NCBI GenBank assembly: GCA_035610835.1
Contig: CM069441.1
Location: 98,760,180 to 98,824,179 of the forward strand
DNA length: 64,000 nucleotides
From: Ophiura sarsii
Taxonomy: Eukaryota; Echinodermata; Ophiuroidea; Amphilepidida; Ophiuridae
Reading direction: 5' to 3'
Every line of letters starts with the position of its first letter. The first letter of the stretch is position 1. The position numbers and the translations under genes are program-made. The notes beneath the pieces are model-generated. The model had not been told where the DNA came from. It ran no database searches and saw nothing but the letters and a program-made list of their open reading frames with translations. Of this stretch, positions 12,901 through 22,593 are shown piece by piece.

Positions 12901-15900
12901 TTCCATTTTTTTTTACAGTTCATGTACAGAAAGTGGGTGGAAATGTACAGAAATAGCATGTGGTAAGTCGAAATTAACAAAACAAGTTTGATGGCTTACA
13001 TATTTTGTATCGTTACAAATGCAATCATCAACAAAGTAGCTACCGGTACCCAACTTAACAAGTCAGTAATCACCTTTCAATGGGGGATCGGAAGGAGCCT
13101 AAAGGATAAGAGGAACATTAAGGATAAGAGAAACATTATGTATTATGGCCTCGAGAATAAACCAACTCTCGTCATTAGACTACTAGCCGAGAGAAGCCGG
13201 AAAAGTACGATCAAATTTATAACAATATGAAGCTGACTTTTGCGGCCAAGTCAAAATTGTATATGTGCTTCTTAAATTCCATAGTAATAGTAAGCCCAAG
13301 TTGAAGATCAAGTAAGTCTTTATCGATCCATATAGATATTGAGGGCTCAGAACCACGGGCTTGAGAACACACAATGAACTAGAATCTACTGAATTTGATC
13401 TCATCAGGCGTATGGATGCTAGGTCATAGGTGGATGCATAATATGATACATTATTTATACATAGCATATACCATTGAAGTTACGACGCATTGTTAGAATA
13501 TGTCCATACATTTACCTTTTCATCTTTTGACTTTTTTAATGTCTATTTCCTTTCAGCAGGCGTACGTCGCAACAGACGAAGCACACTAGGTATGAAATAC
13601 TAAAATAGGCAAATCCTCTGTATTATTTTATGAATCTCTGTCTGGGGGAGATTTGAACATTACTATAATTGATTGTATGGGTCACAAAAAATATGTATTT
13701 TTGAGACTTTATGATACATTTTACGTTGTATGATACTATTGCATGCTTTGGCTTTTGGATTTATTAGTTTTCATAATAATTCTCTTGCGGAACATGCATG
13801 GAATAAAAAATGTTTGTCGTGAACTTAGGAAGTGTAGTAGACTATATGCCGTGAGGTCAAAATGTGCTTAGTTATTGATTTTTGTAGTCCCCCCCCCTCT
13901 GGGCAGAACATGAAATTATTACCAAAAGGTGGCAAATATATCCCTTAACACAAATTCACCTGATCCCACGTTCGTAGGTTGCACGTTATGACCCTAGACC
14001 TCGATTTAGGGTCAAAGGTCACATGTGTTTCAATGGGAAGTCAAAAACTAAATTTAACATAGTAAAAAAACTAAAAAATTAGCTATTGACTATATACGTA
14101 TATTTTATTGTTGGGATAAGTGTTTTAAACAAAAAAGTCAATCACAACTTCGATCGTAGATCAATAGTTTTTGAACTGTGACCTTTTGAAAAAGACAAGT
14201 TGGCCAAAATAGACCATTTTGGTCATATTTTCGCAAAATTGGCACAAAAATGACATGTTATCATCATTAAAAAAATATTTTGACTCATTATGAATTGATA
14301 AACCATGTTATAATGTTGGTATATAGATTTACATTACATTACAACACATTTCAAAAGTCAATGGTATGCTGATGCCATGGCAAACAGCTTTAATATCCTT
14401 CAAATTCATCGAAAATGGGTAAAATCCGAGTCAAAGGATTTGAAGGATATTAAAGCTGGTTGCCATGGCATCAGCATACCATTGACTTTTGAAATGTGTT
14501 GTAATGTAATGTACATCTATATACCAACATTATAACATGGTTTATCAATTCATAATGAGTCAAAATATTTTTTTAATGATGATAACATGTCATTTTTGTG
14601 CCAAATCTTGCGAAAATATGACCAAAATGGTCTATTTTGGCCAACTTGTCTTTTTCAAAAGGTCACAGTTCAAAAACTATTGATCTACGATCAAAGTTGT
14701 GTGACTTTTTTTGTTTAAAACACTTATCCCAACAATAAAATATACTTTATATAGTCAATAGCTCATTTTTTGGTTTTTTTACCATGTTAAATATAGTTTT
14801 TGACTTCCCATTGAAACACATGTGACCTTTGACCCTAAATCGAGGTCTAGGGTCATAACGTGCAACCTACGAACGTGGGATCAGGTGGATTTGTGTTTAG
14901 GGATATATTTGCCACCTTATGGTAATACTTTCATGTTCTCCCCAGAGGGGGACTACAAGAGTGAAAGATACTGACCAACGTCCCATAGTCTATAATCCAT
15001 ATAGGTAGTATTAAAATCAAATGAGATCTGCAGAAATCTTTAACAAGAATCAAGACTGACTGTTCTGATTCTCGCATTCTATCTAAAACAGTCTTTAGTC
15101 ATAGACCTGTTATATATCCGCCCAGTTTAGTAAGACTTTCATTGTATGATGTCTGCGGCTTAAAGGGACACAATGTCATGTTGAATTTTTTAAAATTTTA
15201 ATTAATTTACTTCAGAATTCAAGATGAACATTAAAAAATGCCATTATTGTTGTTTCTACTAAAAAAACCCAGCAAAACGTGATTAAAACAATGTTTTAAA
15301 TATGTTGGAATACCACCCTTAAAACCATGTAAAATGCTGGATGCGGCTCTACCAGCATATTTGAATCGACGTTTTGTTGTACAAAGAGGGCTGATTTTTC
15401 TTAATCCTTATAGGTGTAAATTCATACATGTAATACAATTGTAAACATATACAAATCCCAGTGTTATCATATATTTTTTGTAATTGAGGGCGCTGACTCC
15501 ACCACATCTGTTAATGCCCCTTTAACCGAGTCCAACTGAATCTCAAAGATAGAAACCTTATGCCAAGTTAAAGTCTTGTATGAATATATAGAATTAATTG
15601 TCAATTTTTGTCCTTTATTAAACGCATTAAAATACAAAGACTCTAACAAATCTTTTTTAATTATTATTTTTCTCAAACATTATCTTGGTCAACACAAACA
15701 TCAGATACTATCACTAGATATGAAGAGAAGCGGGACACATATGACATTCTTAAAAAGCTATTAAGTAAGTATAAAGTATTGCTTGAATAATCTTTTTATC
15801 TTGCTTGTATGCTTTAATTTAACTTTACTTCTTTAATTGATCTAAAGATATGTTTTTACCTTTTGCTATTATGGATCTGCAAATACTTTGAAAATAGGGA

Positions 15901-16200
15901 ATTTCAAAACACAAAATACATTGTATAACTACTACAAAAAATGTGATATACTTTTTCACATTTGCCAATGAAACATAATAAAATTAATACTAAAAAAAAA
16001 AATCATCGGCAAATAATTACAAAAGTAAATGTGATATTAGGCAATTCCAATGTCGTTAGGCAGTCGAAATGACAGTCAATGAATCAGTCCCAATGATGCC
16101 TCTAATGCGTGATTTTCAGTTTGGATTTTGAAAACATGTGCCTTCAGCAGCAGATGTGACCACAGCCGGACGGACATCTGTGTTTACAGAACCAGTTTAG
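631..16200 (+). CDS. Modular secreted protein: HYR x3, 8-Cys module, VWC-like, WAP, VWC-like x2 (5' end outside window)
   Basis: Joined exons: 631-909, 2726-3004, 4053-4310, 7915-8106, 8896-8968, 9266-9306, 9781-9951, 11225-11303, 11736-11770, 12124-12202, 12919-12962, 13557-13589, 15705-15764, 16148-16200. All junctions are GT-AG and the phases agree throughout. The join gives exactly 558 codons including TAG at 16198-16200, a strong check on the model. Whole-module exons are phase 1-1, which allows exon shuffling. Each VWC-like domain is split into two exons by a phase-2 intron inside a Cys codon. HYR domains are Ig-like adhesion modules of extracellular proteins (hyalin, SVEP1). WAP modules are disulfide cores often found in protease inhibitors. 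VWC folds often bind TGF-beta-family ligands. The likely role is in extracellular matrix or body fluid; the partner is unknown. The signal peptide must lie upstream of the window. The last three exons encode a basic linker and tail and are the least certain part. I cannot assign an orthologue. Confidence 0.87.
971..1584. repeat. Foldback / palindromic element in HYR intron
   Basis: Two arms of about 240 bp (about 974-1212 and about 1345-1583) are near-perfect reverse complements around a spacer of about 130 bp. The outer ends read atacacctagcac and gtgctaggtgtat. No coding potential is seen. It is probably a non-autonomous DNA element. Confidence 0.8.
2305..2615. repeat. Inverted-repeat (MITE-like) element
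   Basis: Arms at about 2305-2400 and 2508-2615 are reverse complements (for example gtatttcc/tgggtaggt and their complements), with a spacer of about 105 bp. It ends about 110 bp before the second HYR exon. Confidence 0.75.
2726..3004 (+). CDS. Exon: HYR domain 2
   Basis: The exon is 279 bp, phase 1-1, after atcag and before gtaagt. Motifs: YNCPDNIE, ATITWEEPYA, then VVYRFEDLSGNAGVCAFTI, which is the canonical HYR ending (V.Y...D..GN...C.F.I). It has the same length as HYR 1, consistent with tandem exon duplication, although the sequences have diverged strongly. Confidence 0.9.
3307..3765. repeat. 47-bp minisatellite, about 10 copies
   Basis: Unit start CACCTGGTACATCAAATAGG, period 47 bp (starts at 3307, 3354, 3401 and so on). 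The first six copies are almost identical and later copies have drifted. It lies in the intron between HYR 2 and HYR 3. Confidence 0.95.
4053..4310 (+). CDS. Exon: HYR domain 3
   Basis: The exon is 258 bp, phase 1-1, after ttcacag and before gtattg. The translation starts DNEKPRVSNCP and ends VVTYTFADQANNVALCSF plus an ITVTG strand, all typical of HYR. The open frame runs on into the intron to 4417, but the donor and the module boundary place the exon end at 4310. Confidence 0.9.
4310..5360. other. Intron, mostly unique sequence
   Basis: This is the first part of the intron after HYR 3. About 4675-4760 has three copies of a 34-bp motif containing actagatatactagtcatg. Nothing else is recognised. 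Confidence 0.5.
5361..6036. mobile_element. Tc1/mariner-like non-autonomous element (TA TSD)
   Basis: The left end TACAGGGTGAGTCAAAAAAA and right end TTTTTTGATTTACCCTGTA are inverted repeats flanked by TA on each side. No transposase is recognisable in about 670 bp. CAGGGTG-type ends with TA duplication point to the IS630/Tc1/mariner superfamily. Confidence 0.75.
6036..6626. other. Intronic stretch without recognised features
   Basis: AT-rich sequence with no exon, repeat or RNA that I can support. Confidence 0.4.
6627..7820. mobile_element. TIR element, about 1.2 kb, carrying a tRNA-like segment
   Basis: The ends ATCGGCCGAGTGCACCAATG and CATTGGTGCACTCGGCCGAT are reverse complements. Subterminal parts also repeat the gaggtagct/agctacctc motif in both orientations. 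Internally, 7158-7230 carries a B-box-like GGTTCGATTCC after an A-box-like TGGCGTGGACA, so it may contain a SINE fragment. No transposase is recognised. Confidence 0.7.
7155..7232 (+). repeat. tRNA-like (SINE-type) segment
   Basis: GGTTCGATTCC at about 7202-7212 fits a Pol III B box and lies about 45 bp after an A-box-like stretch. The T-stem does not pair well and no acceptor stem is seen, so this is not a functional tRNA. A decayed SINE head is possible. Confidence 0.3.
7915..8106 (+). CDS. Exon: eight-cysteine module
   Basis: This 192-bp phase 1-1 exon encodes one compact cysteine-rich module. The spacing is CPGG...FRC..NPC, then KSC...AEC...YCGGC and a final DC. The PxAxCxxxYCGGCxAxFY core recurs, to my knowledge, in secreted invertebrate proteins next to WAP and VWC modules, but I cannot name a Pfam family with certainty. 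It links the HYR array to the VWC/WAP part. Confidence 0.82.
8896..9306 (+). CDS. Exon pair: VWC-like domain 1
   Basis: Exons 8896-8968 (73 bp) and 9266-9306 (41 bp) are joined by a phase-2 intron. The join makes a Cys codon (TG|T) and gives VCKYQGIAYGDFASL followed by NRCSTCICFSGQWYCRQLC. This C..[YG]..YGD...C..C.C..G.W.C...C pattern is that of short VWC-like modules. The second exon uses an AAG acceptor. Confidence 0.78.
9781..9951 (+). CDS. Exon: WAP (four-disulfide core) domain
   Basis: The exon is 171 bp, phase 1-1, after acacag and before gtatag. The translation has KECPLMYPGDSGICEF, then TPCSSNGDCYRF, SKCCPNVCGGGDYCTKRP. The order C...C...C....C...CC...C...C matches the eight-Cys WAP fold, with the diagnostic adjacent CC followed by N.CG..C. 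WAP modules commonly inhibit proteases, but inhibitory activity cannot be inferred from this sequence. Confidence 0.85.
10640..11165. repeat. 18-bp tandem repeat and associated inverted segment
   Basis: About eight copies of AATTCCAATTCATGGGTT occupy 11011-11165. A single related copy plus ggtagatgacccg occurs at 10640, in inverted relation to catctacctttaattcc at about 11000. The 370 bp between may therefore be a short element bounded by these ends. It sits 60 bp upstream of a VWC exon. Confidence 0.7.
11225..11770 (+). CDS. Exon pair: VWC-like domain 2
   Basis: Exons 11225-11303 (79 bp) and 11736-11770 (35 bp) are joined in phase 2. The result is GSHCVDRSGYVYNNGEWL, then IRCTCTDGDWLCKK: C....GY.Y..GE.......C.C..G.W.C. 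The first exon is the same length as that of VWC-like domain 3 (79 bp). The last Cys normally seen after the W.C pair is missing or lies in the next module. Confidence 0.78.
12124..12962 (+). CDS. Exon pair: VWC-like domain 3
   Basis: Exons 12124-12202 (79 bp) and 12919-12962 (44 bp) are joined in phase 2. They encode LLQCSYSGNIFVVGESRL, then EDGCNRCSCTESGWKCTEIAC. The DGCN.C.C..SGW.CTE..C ending is the clearest VWC/pacifastin-like signature of the three. Confidence 0.83.
12605..12825. repeat. Small palindromic element
   Basis: The arms CGACATACTGTCGTATGAGT and actcatacgatagtatgtc, and the inner pair catatacgctgatatg / cataccagcgtatgac, are inverted around a centre near 12715. It is about 220 bp, in the intron that splits VWC-like domain 3. 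Confidence 0.7.
13557..16200 (+). CDS. Three C-terminal exons: basic linker and tail
   Basis: Exons 13557-13589 (33 bp), 15705-15764 (60 bp) and 16148-16200 keep phase 1 with the previous exon. They encode a basic stretch (GVRRNRRSTL), a charged helix-like piece (RYEEKRDTYDILKKLL) and a Thr/Val-rich end with TAG at 16198-16200. The first and last exons have cagcag tandem acceptors. These exons are short and have no recognisable domain, so they rest on phase and splice sites only. The RRNRR segment could be a proprotein convertase site, which is speculative. Confidence 0.5.
13882..14958. repeat. Giant 1.08-kb near-perfect palindrome (foldback element)
   Basis: Arms of about 515 bp (13882-14400 and 14440-14958) are almost exact reverse complements around a spacer of under 50 bp. 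The ends are TTGTAGTCCCCC and GGGGGACTACAA. It contains no coding frame. It lies in the penultimate-region intron of the HYR/VWC gene, so the transcript could form a very long hairpin. Confidence 0.92.
15160..15525. repeat. TTAA-flanked MITE-like element
   Basis: It begins TTAAAGGG at 15160 and ends CCCCTTTAA at 15525, so both ends have TTAA with a short inverted GGG/CCC. A diverged copy of the right part is at about 43115-43270. TTAA sites suggest a piggyBac-type relation; this is inference. Confidence 0.5.
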
Positions 16201-17369
16201 CAAACAGAATTTACCAAAAAATACACAAATTGAAACATTACGTAACCTGTACCATTGTTTTGTTTCAGAAAATTGAAGAAAAAATACAACAGCACATAGA
16301 TAATATTTTATTTTCAAATCATATCCGTCATCTACCTGCACCTTGGAGATCCAACATCAGCTCGGATAGCCTTTCATCAAGGCGTTGTATTTGTAGGTGT
16401 GAGCGCCCTCTATAAAAATTGTGGAATCGCTCCGCTCGGCATCGCGCCTCGCAGCGCTCGAGAGGCATTTTTGACAAAGACTACAGATCGGACCTAAATG
16501 GATCTGCATCATGTACGGAGGTACACTCTGCCAAAGGGATATAGCACTTAAAATCCATACAACTCCTATGGAAGATATTACCTTATTCTTTTCCAAAGGG
16601 AATAAGAATTTCAAATGGGTTTACCTACAAGGGTGGCTCCATTTAAAATCTGTACTCCCTGTGTGGAAGAATTTAAAGTCATTTCTTCCATACCATGCAT
16701 ACTGGGTGCGTGCATTTTACCTGGAATAGTCCAATGATCCCTAGTGGTTTCCACTTCTCAGTGGTAGATCAGGGATACTATTAACTTTGGGATAGGAATG
16801 TCGTATACTAACGTACGTAGCGAAAACGGTCCTTTTGAATAAATTATGATAATCGTCTGGAATGCGTCGGTGACCGGCGTTTAACGCGTTTAACAATGTT
16901 CAACCAGGTTTAACTGCATTAAACGGCATGTTAGTCAGCATAGGTTTGGGGGCGCTGTAGATTTAAACAGACGACGGTGGCCACGCGAAACTTAAATTTT
17001 GAATTCGTAGTGAATATTACACGTAATCGCGAATTTTAAACCGATCATTTTGACAAATACATCATAATTAGATGGATTTTTATCGTTAACCGGGCGATGA
17101 CTGTTAAAAATAATTCACATGGTGCACTCCCGTTACCAAATTGGGTCGTCTGCTATAATCACACGTCTGCAATCACGTCTGATCGGTATAGCGCCACCAA
17201 TTCTATGCTGACTAAGTTCAATTTAAAAGTGGACCCGATCGGCAAGCTCAGTGGCATACCCCTGGGTAGATCACCAGCCCTTAGAAATCACAATCCGACT
17301 CATCAGCTGCATGGTGAACATTGATTTTGTAAACAGTTCTGCCTCTTTTTCATATAGATGCATTATTTT

Positions 17370-17735
17370 ATATTTTTACCAGAAGCCACTAAAAGTTTTG
17401 AATTAATGTACTCGGACAATTTGAAATCAACCATAATATGCATTTGCTCTTATTTAAATTCAATATGATGTAATGTAATGTAAATAATAAATTTATACAA
17501 TTTTTACTCAAGACAACCATGATTGTATGTATATATTGGGCTAGCATTATTTTGTATATCTATTTTTACCATAAGCCACTAAAAGTTTTGAATTAATATA
17601 CTCAGAAAATTTGAAATCAACCGTAATATTCATTTGCTCTTTCTTATTTAAATTCAATATGATGTAATGTAATGTAAATAATAAATTTATACCATTTTTA
17701 CTCAAGACAACCATGATTGTATATATTAGGCTATT
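17370..17735. repeat. About 185-bp tandem duplication
   Basis: Segment 17370-17558 is repeated at 17559-17735 with small differences (for example ccagaagccactaaaagt versus ccataagccactaaaagt). Both copies end in acaaccatgattgtat. Confidence 0.85.
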
Positions 17736-19004
17736 TACAAAAAGCATTTTAAGGTTATGAACTGTAGATGTATGAACTGAAATTTTCTCGGCCAATGTTG
17801 TTCACATTCGATCAAAAAATTTCGCACGTCAAAAAATTTCGCACGGACACAAAATTTCGCAGTCCAAAAAGCACTGTAGTCAATGTTTTATGAGTTGTTT
17901 TACTATCATTGAAATTTGAAACTAAGAAAAACGCAATTTTTACCCTAAAAAAACAACAATTTTTTTCAAGGGGGGTGCGTCCGCACCCAACCATCTGACG
18001 GCCCTGCTTTATACTAAGTATTTCAAATCTGAAATAAATATTTCGTGATACTTTTTTAGTGTCAGTTATATTTTTACTTATCAGATATTGAATCGTTTTA
18101 CCAAACAATTTAATTTCTTTCCTTGAAAAGTCTATTTTTATAACATATTTGTGTTAATTTGTTCGCTTTCATTCCAATTCATCATTATGTAGTTATAATT
18201 TTGTCATTTCGTACTGCAAGGTTTACTCCCGTGCTTGGGAGTATACTAAATCACGTATACAATAAAAATTGTTGCGTTGCCCTCAAGTACCAAAAATCTT
18301 GAAGTCGGGGCGGTCGGTTGATTTTCCTTTTTCTTATCTATTACTGACAGACCGTGGTTCATGACAAGACATAATAATTGGTAAATGTCAATTTGACTAA
18401 TGGTAGTAGTGTGATCATATATAGTTTAAAACAATCTATACAAACAAACTTATTCATTACAAGCAGAAAATAGTAATATTTTGACAAATTGGGTAAAATG
18501 TAAATCTTAAAAACTGAGGGCAACATATTTTTTTTTTTTTGGGGGGGGGGGGCCTTATTTAGAAATATAAAATGTACAGGGTGAATAAAAAAGAACCACG
18601 TTTACAATATTTCACGAATTGAACAATTGTATACCAGTATTCAGATTTGAAATATTTCGTGGTGCATTGATTCAATTTATATAAAACAGTTTGAATGCAT
18701 TACGTAATGACATAATTAATGTATTACACCTAATGTAAAGAACGATGCGTTATAAACGGTACGTAACGTAACGTAACGTGAAAAAGTATACATTTAGTGC
18801 AGACATAAATAATTTAGAAATCTTTTTGACCAATGTTTCACGAAAATGCGCAGATATGAATGTTATGATTTGAAAGATTTTGTGGAATAATGATTAGTTT
18901 TACTTAGATAGTTTCCGAAACCAATTGTGAAATTCGGTACGGAAGGGTTATCAATATAAACTGGTTAATGTTAACGTAGTGATGATTAAGGTCCCATTAA
19001 TTCT

Positions 19005-19870
19005 ATAGGGTAGGTGTGGGTAATACGGGACCGCATCACTGAAATCTCATCTACAGCCGTCTGGCATTACTAGCATTTTAAATAGCGCCCTCTACAGATA
19101 GATTAAACCCTTAGTGAATTTCATGACTATTATCAAAGCTACCGGAAGAATTACCAGCCAGAAAATCACCACAACCTGTCAAGTTACGGAAAAATGCACC
19201 CATATTTTTGGTCTAATATAAAAATAGTGTTTTCATAGAATATGATGGTAAAGAAAAGGAAAGGGGGCGTGACCTGAATTCTTGCATTATTAAGCATGTT
19301 TCAGGTGTTAATCCAACATGTATTGTGTGTGTGCTTCGCTAGTACAGTGCACATTGGTGTTATAATGCATTGAATGGGAGCCGTGGGTTCACAATGGTTG
19401 AAGGTAATATGGGACAGCCAGCATGAAGGTATGCAAAAGTCTTAAAGGTCCCGTATTACCCACACCTACAGTACTTTTTGTTTGTTTTTTGTTTGTAGCA
19501 ATGTACCTTTTTTGTAGCAATGTACTTCATGCATTATTATCTCTTAAATGGATTACTGGACCATTATTTATGGTTTTTTAACAGTTACTCTTTAAATAAA
19601 TATGTCAAATAACTTTTCATACCAAAACAATGTCCTCAAAACAATGTCCCATATTACCTTCACGTGTAGGTAAGATGGGACATTTATGATGACGTCAGTA
19701 TTTGATAATAACAGCCAAACCAAACATAGAATGACTCTGTTTTTTATTACAATAAAGGTTTATAAAATGTAGATTACATATAACAAACTTTGCTTAAATT
19801 TGAGTCGGTGATTTTGTATTTTAATTATGCAAATGTCTTAAAGGTCCCGTATTACCCACACCTACCCTAT
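19005..19870. mobile_element. TIR DNA element, copy 1 (complete, about 865 bp)
   Basis: The left end ATAGGGTAGGTGTGGGTAAT and right end ATTACCCACACCTACCCTAT are perfect inverted repeats, with TA at the junction. An internal copy of the right-end motif occurs at 19445-19470. A second copy of the element body is at 37727-38566. No transposase is recognised. Confidence 0.85.
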
Positions 19871-20101
19871 GAACTTTTGATTTTTTTCTTCAGATAAATA
19901 CTATACCAATTCAAAGTATGTTATTGGTAGGTTAGGAGTCCTAAAACATGTTTTCTAATGCTTATCTGGTCACTAGGCAATTATTGAAGAAAAAACATAC
20001 TTAAATGCTTCAGAGAAGGCAAATAATAAAACATATGAACATAATAAAACGAATTCTAGGTATACATTCCAATCAGTATCGGTAAGAGTGTAAATTTAGT
20101 T

Positions 20102-20543
20102 CAAGCATGTGCAACCTTTTCTACCACGCGGGCCTCATTGTAATTTTGAGATCTATTCACGGGCCGCAGTGATTGTCAAACATTCCAAAACACATCCGGA
20201 GGAGGGGTAATAGGGAGATGGGAAGCTGCTTAGGAAGAAAAATCCTCAGTCCAGTGCTCATTGAATACCCGCTTCTCTTCGTGTAATTTCCTCTTTTAAC
20301 TCGCTGTTGCTGCTGCAAGCGCCATTTTAATCAGGGATTTTATCACGCAATCGCGCCTCGAGTTATATTTACTAAATGCAGCGTGTCACCCTACCAATTA
20401 TAAGGGAGCACATCCCTAAATAAATCCGCCATTTGTGTAAAACTAGGGAGTTCCGGTTAAAACGGGCCGCATCAATGGGAATTTTAGGAATGCTTCGCGG
20501 GCCGCAGAATATAGGTCTGCGGGCCACAGGTTGCACACGCTTG
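20102..20543. mobile_element. hAT-like MITE
   Basis: The inverted ends are CAAGCATGTGCAACCT and AGGTTGCACACGCTTG. Flanks contain TTTAGTT on both sides (20095-20101 and 20545-20551), in line with an 8-bp target duplication with one mismatch. Internal cgggccgcag repeats are present. No ORF is seen. Confidence 0.65.
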
Positions 20544-21079
20544 CTTTAGTTGCCCAGACTACTGTTCCAGTATATGTAATCAATTGATGATCTAAAAGAA
20601 ATCGGGCTTTTCGTCTTAAACAAACCCATACAAATATTTAAATTCTTATTGATATACTATACTATAAGGATGTTCTAATATAATATTAGTATTATTGAGC
20701 TAGACTCTTCCAGTTCAAGTTGTGGCTGCACTTTTAGAAGTGGATATTTCTTGAATGATTTTGTATTCTTATTTTAAAAAGTTGATTGTCAATCAATTAT
20801 CAGAGTTTGTAACTTTATATTCATGCTTTTCAAGTAAAACTTTAATAAATTAACACTTTTTGAAAACAAAAGTTGTGTTCGTGTATTAAATTGATGATAT
20901 TTGACGTGAACAATTTATGTATCAACATCATTTTCATTTTCGTGTTCATATCAATCCTCGTATCAATCATTAAATCGTACAGATTATGAGCAAGACCTTT
21001 GACCCTGGACACGTTAATTTGTTTTGTCTTATATGATAAATTGATATGCATATTTAGTATATGTATCTCTCACATATAT

Positions 21080-21195
21080 TATCTTCCACACAGGGAGTGT
21101 AGATTTCAAATGGATTCACCCATGCAACCCTGTGTGGAGAAGATACTATGTCTTCCAAAGGGGGTGTAACGTATTGATTTAAAATGAAATGGCCT
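21080..21195. repeat. Dispersed repeat with gtgtggaagac motifs
   Basis: Inverted motifs cttccacacagggagtgtag and ctgtgtggagaagat are found here. A related piece lies at 16630-16700 and another at the right edge of the window (63955-64000, ccatttgaaat...tatggaagacat). This is probably an abundant short family. Confidence 0.5.
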
Positions 21196-21703
21196 AAAGT
21201 AATCGTATTTGTGCATGCAATATCGGGATACAAGTTGAGTAAGAGTTATCCCCGTGTATAACGTCAGTGAGCGAATTTCTCTTCGCCATTCTCAACGGTT
21301 GGCTGCAAAAGTTGGTTTCTTGTAGCTGGAAAAAAACATTAATGAAACATCTCTTGATTAGAAGTTGTGTTTTCGGTATATTCATACGTATAGGAGTTCC
21401 TTTAGTATACCCCACCATAGTGAGGAATAAGAATGTTAGAGTATTCTAAATCGTTATAAATTAATCGATCTCCAAATATTTCCATGTGTAGAGATAGTGT
21501 ATAAAGATGGGTATACATGGGCTTGTCGGTTAGTTTCGAAAGATGACTTCCAAGCATTTTGGCAGCATTATAGATCTCTCAATCCTCAAACAGCTATTTA
21601 TTATGCCGCTCGACCGGTCCAGTTATGCTTTCTAATACCCTGTAACATGTTTAATGGTATAAAACAATTTCAGGTTTGTTCGTTACAAACGCGTTGCACT
21701 TAC

Positions 21704-22593
21704 AATTTAAGACAGAGCGAGGAGAGAACCACGGATACAGATGATATTGACATGGCCGCTGACGCCATCCATGGTTGAAGGAACCACCCCAGTGGGTACA
21801 GTGCACCTGCAAAATCAATGTCATATACATGTACATATTTTTTCACATCTGCCGTAGAAATGCCTGTTTACTGTGTTTCCATAACCTAGTAGAAAACACA
21901 TTCAGTGTATCCCGGAATGATTTATACGGTCATGACGATGTTTGAAAAATAAATTTAAAAATGATCCAGTTGTAGCCCAACTTTAATACGTTCAATATAA
22001 TATTCCTACTTGGGCCTATTTTTTTAATTTCTTTAAAATGTCTTTAGGCCTATCCCTTCCGATATGGCATGACATTATTGAAAATCGGTGAAACCTGTTT
22101 CTCACTTTCAGCGTATTTTAATTGAAAAAACAACTGCCGCTTATGAAAGAATAACTAACTCAAGCTGAACAATTTCATCACACCATTCAAATATTACTTC
22201 ATAAAACGTTACAAAAAAAGTTGATATCTATAATTGACTGACGTGTAAAAAGAATCATAGCCCCCAAAAGTGATCTGAACATACATCTTTAAGGGAGTCT
22301 AGTACTAAATTGACGTACTTCAGTGATCGCACGCGGTCGATCGATGGACACTATTGGATCGCGAACCGCGCTGTTGGTGAAGTATCAAGAAGTGTTTTCG
22401 AGTGGCAAGTGCATACAAACATTTACAACCTTACGAACAGGTACAATACTCCGATAAAACTGATAGAATACTTACCAGCAGCAATTGGTATACCAATGAA
22501 GTTGTAAATGCAAGCAAAGAAGAAATTCAGATGAATTCTTCTAACAGTGTGTTTAGATAAATCAATAGCAACAGCAACATCCGTCAGATTACT
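21704..22593 (-). CDS. ATP7: ATP7 exons 17-18: last membrane spans
   Basis: Exon 22593-22476 carries [20 protein letters not shown] and GIPIAAG. Exon 21806-21704 carries [20 protein letters not shown] and [12 protein letters not shown]. These hold the Tyr-Asn and Met/Ser residues that complete the Cu site. The exon ends in phase 2 at gtaagt, so a tail exon lies further left. A long plus-strand frame at 21497-21778 overlaps this exon and is only its shadow. Confidence 0.93.

Larger units (their letters stand above)
16201..21703. other. Intergenic region between convergent genes
   Basis: No exon is recognised. It contains a tandem duplication (17370-17735), a poly-G tract (18541-18552), a mariner-like end TACAGGGTGAATAAAAAAG at about 18576, a TIR element (19005-19870) and a hAT-like element (20102-20543). 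It should also contain the last exon of the ATP7 gene (reverse strand) and the 3' UTRs, which I could not place. Confidence 0.5.

Noticed and set aside
21600..21703. Acceptor ttacag at about 21656 as start of the ATP7 terminal exon
   Set aside because: It would leave an intron of under 50 bp and a tail of about 15 unrelated residues; the real tail exon remains unknown.
21497..21778. Plus-strand 93-codon frame
   Set aside because: It overlaps, in antisense, the ATP7 exon at 21704-21806, which matches the family and has proper splice sites. The remaining part has no recognisable motif.
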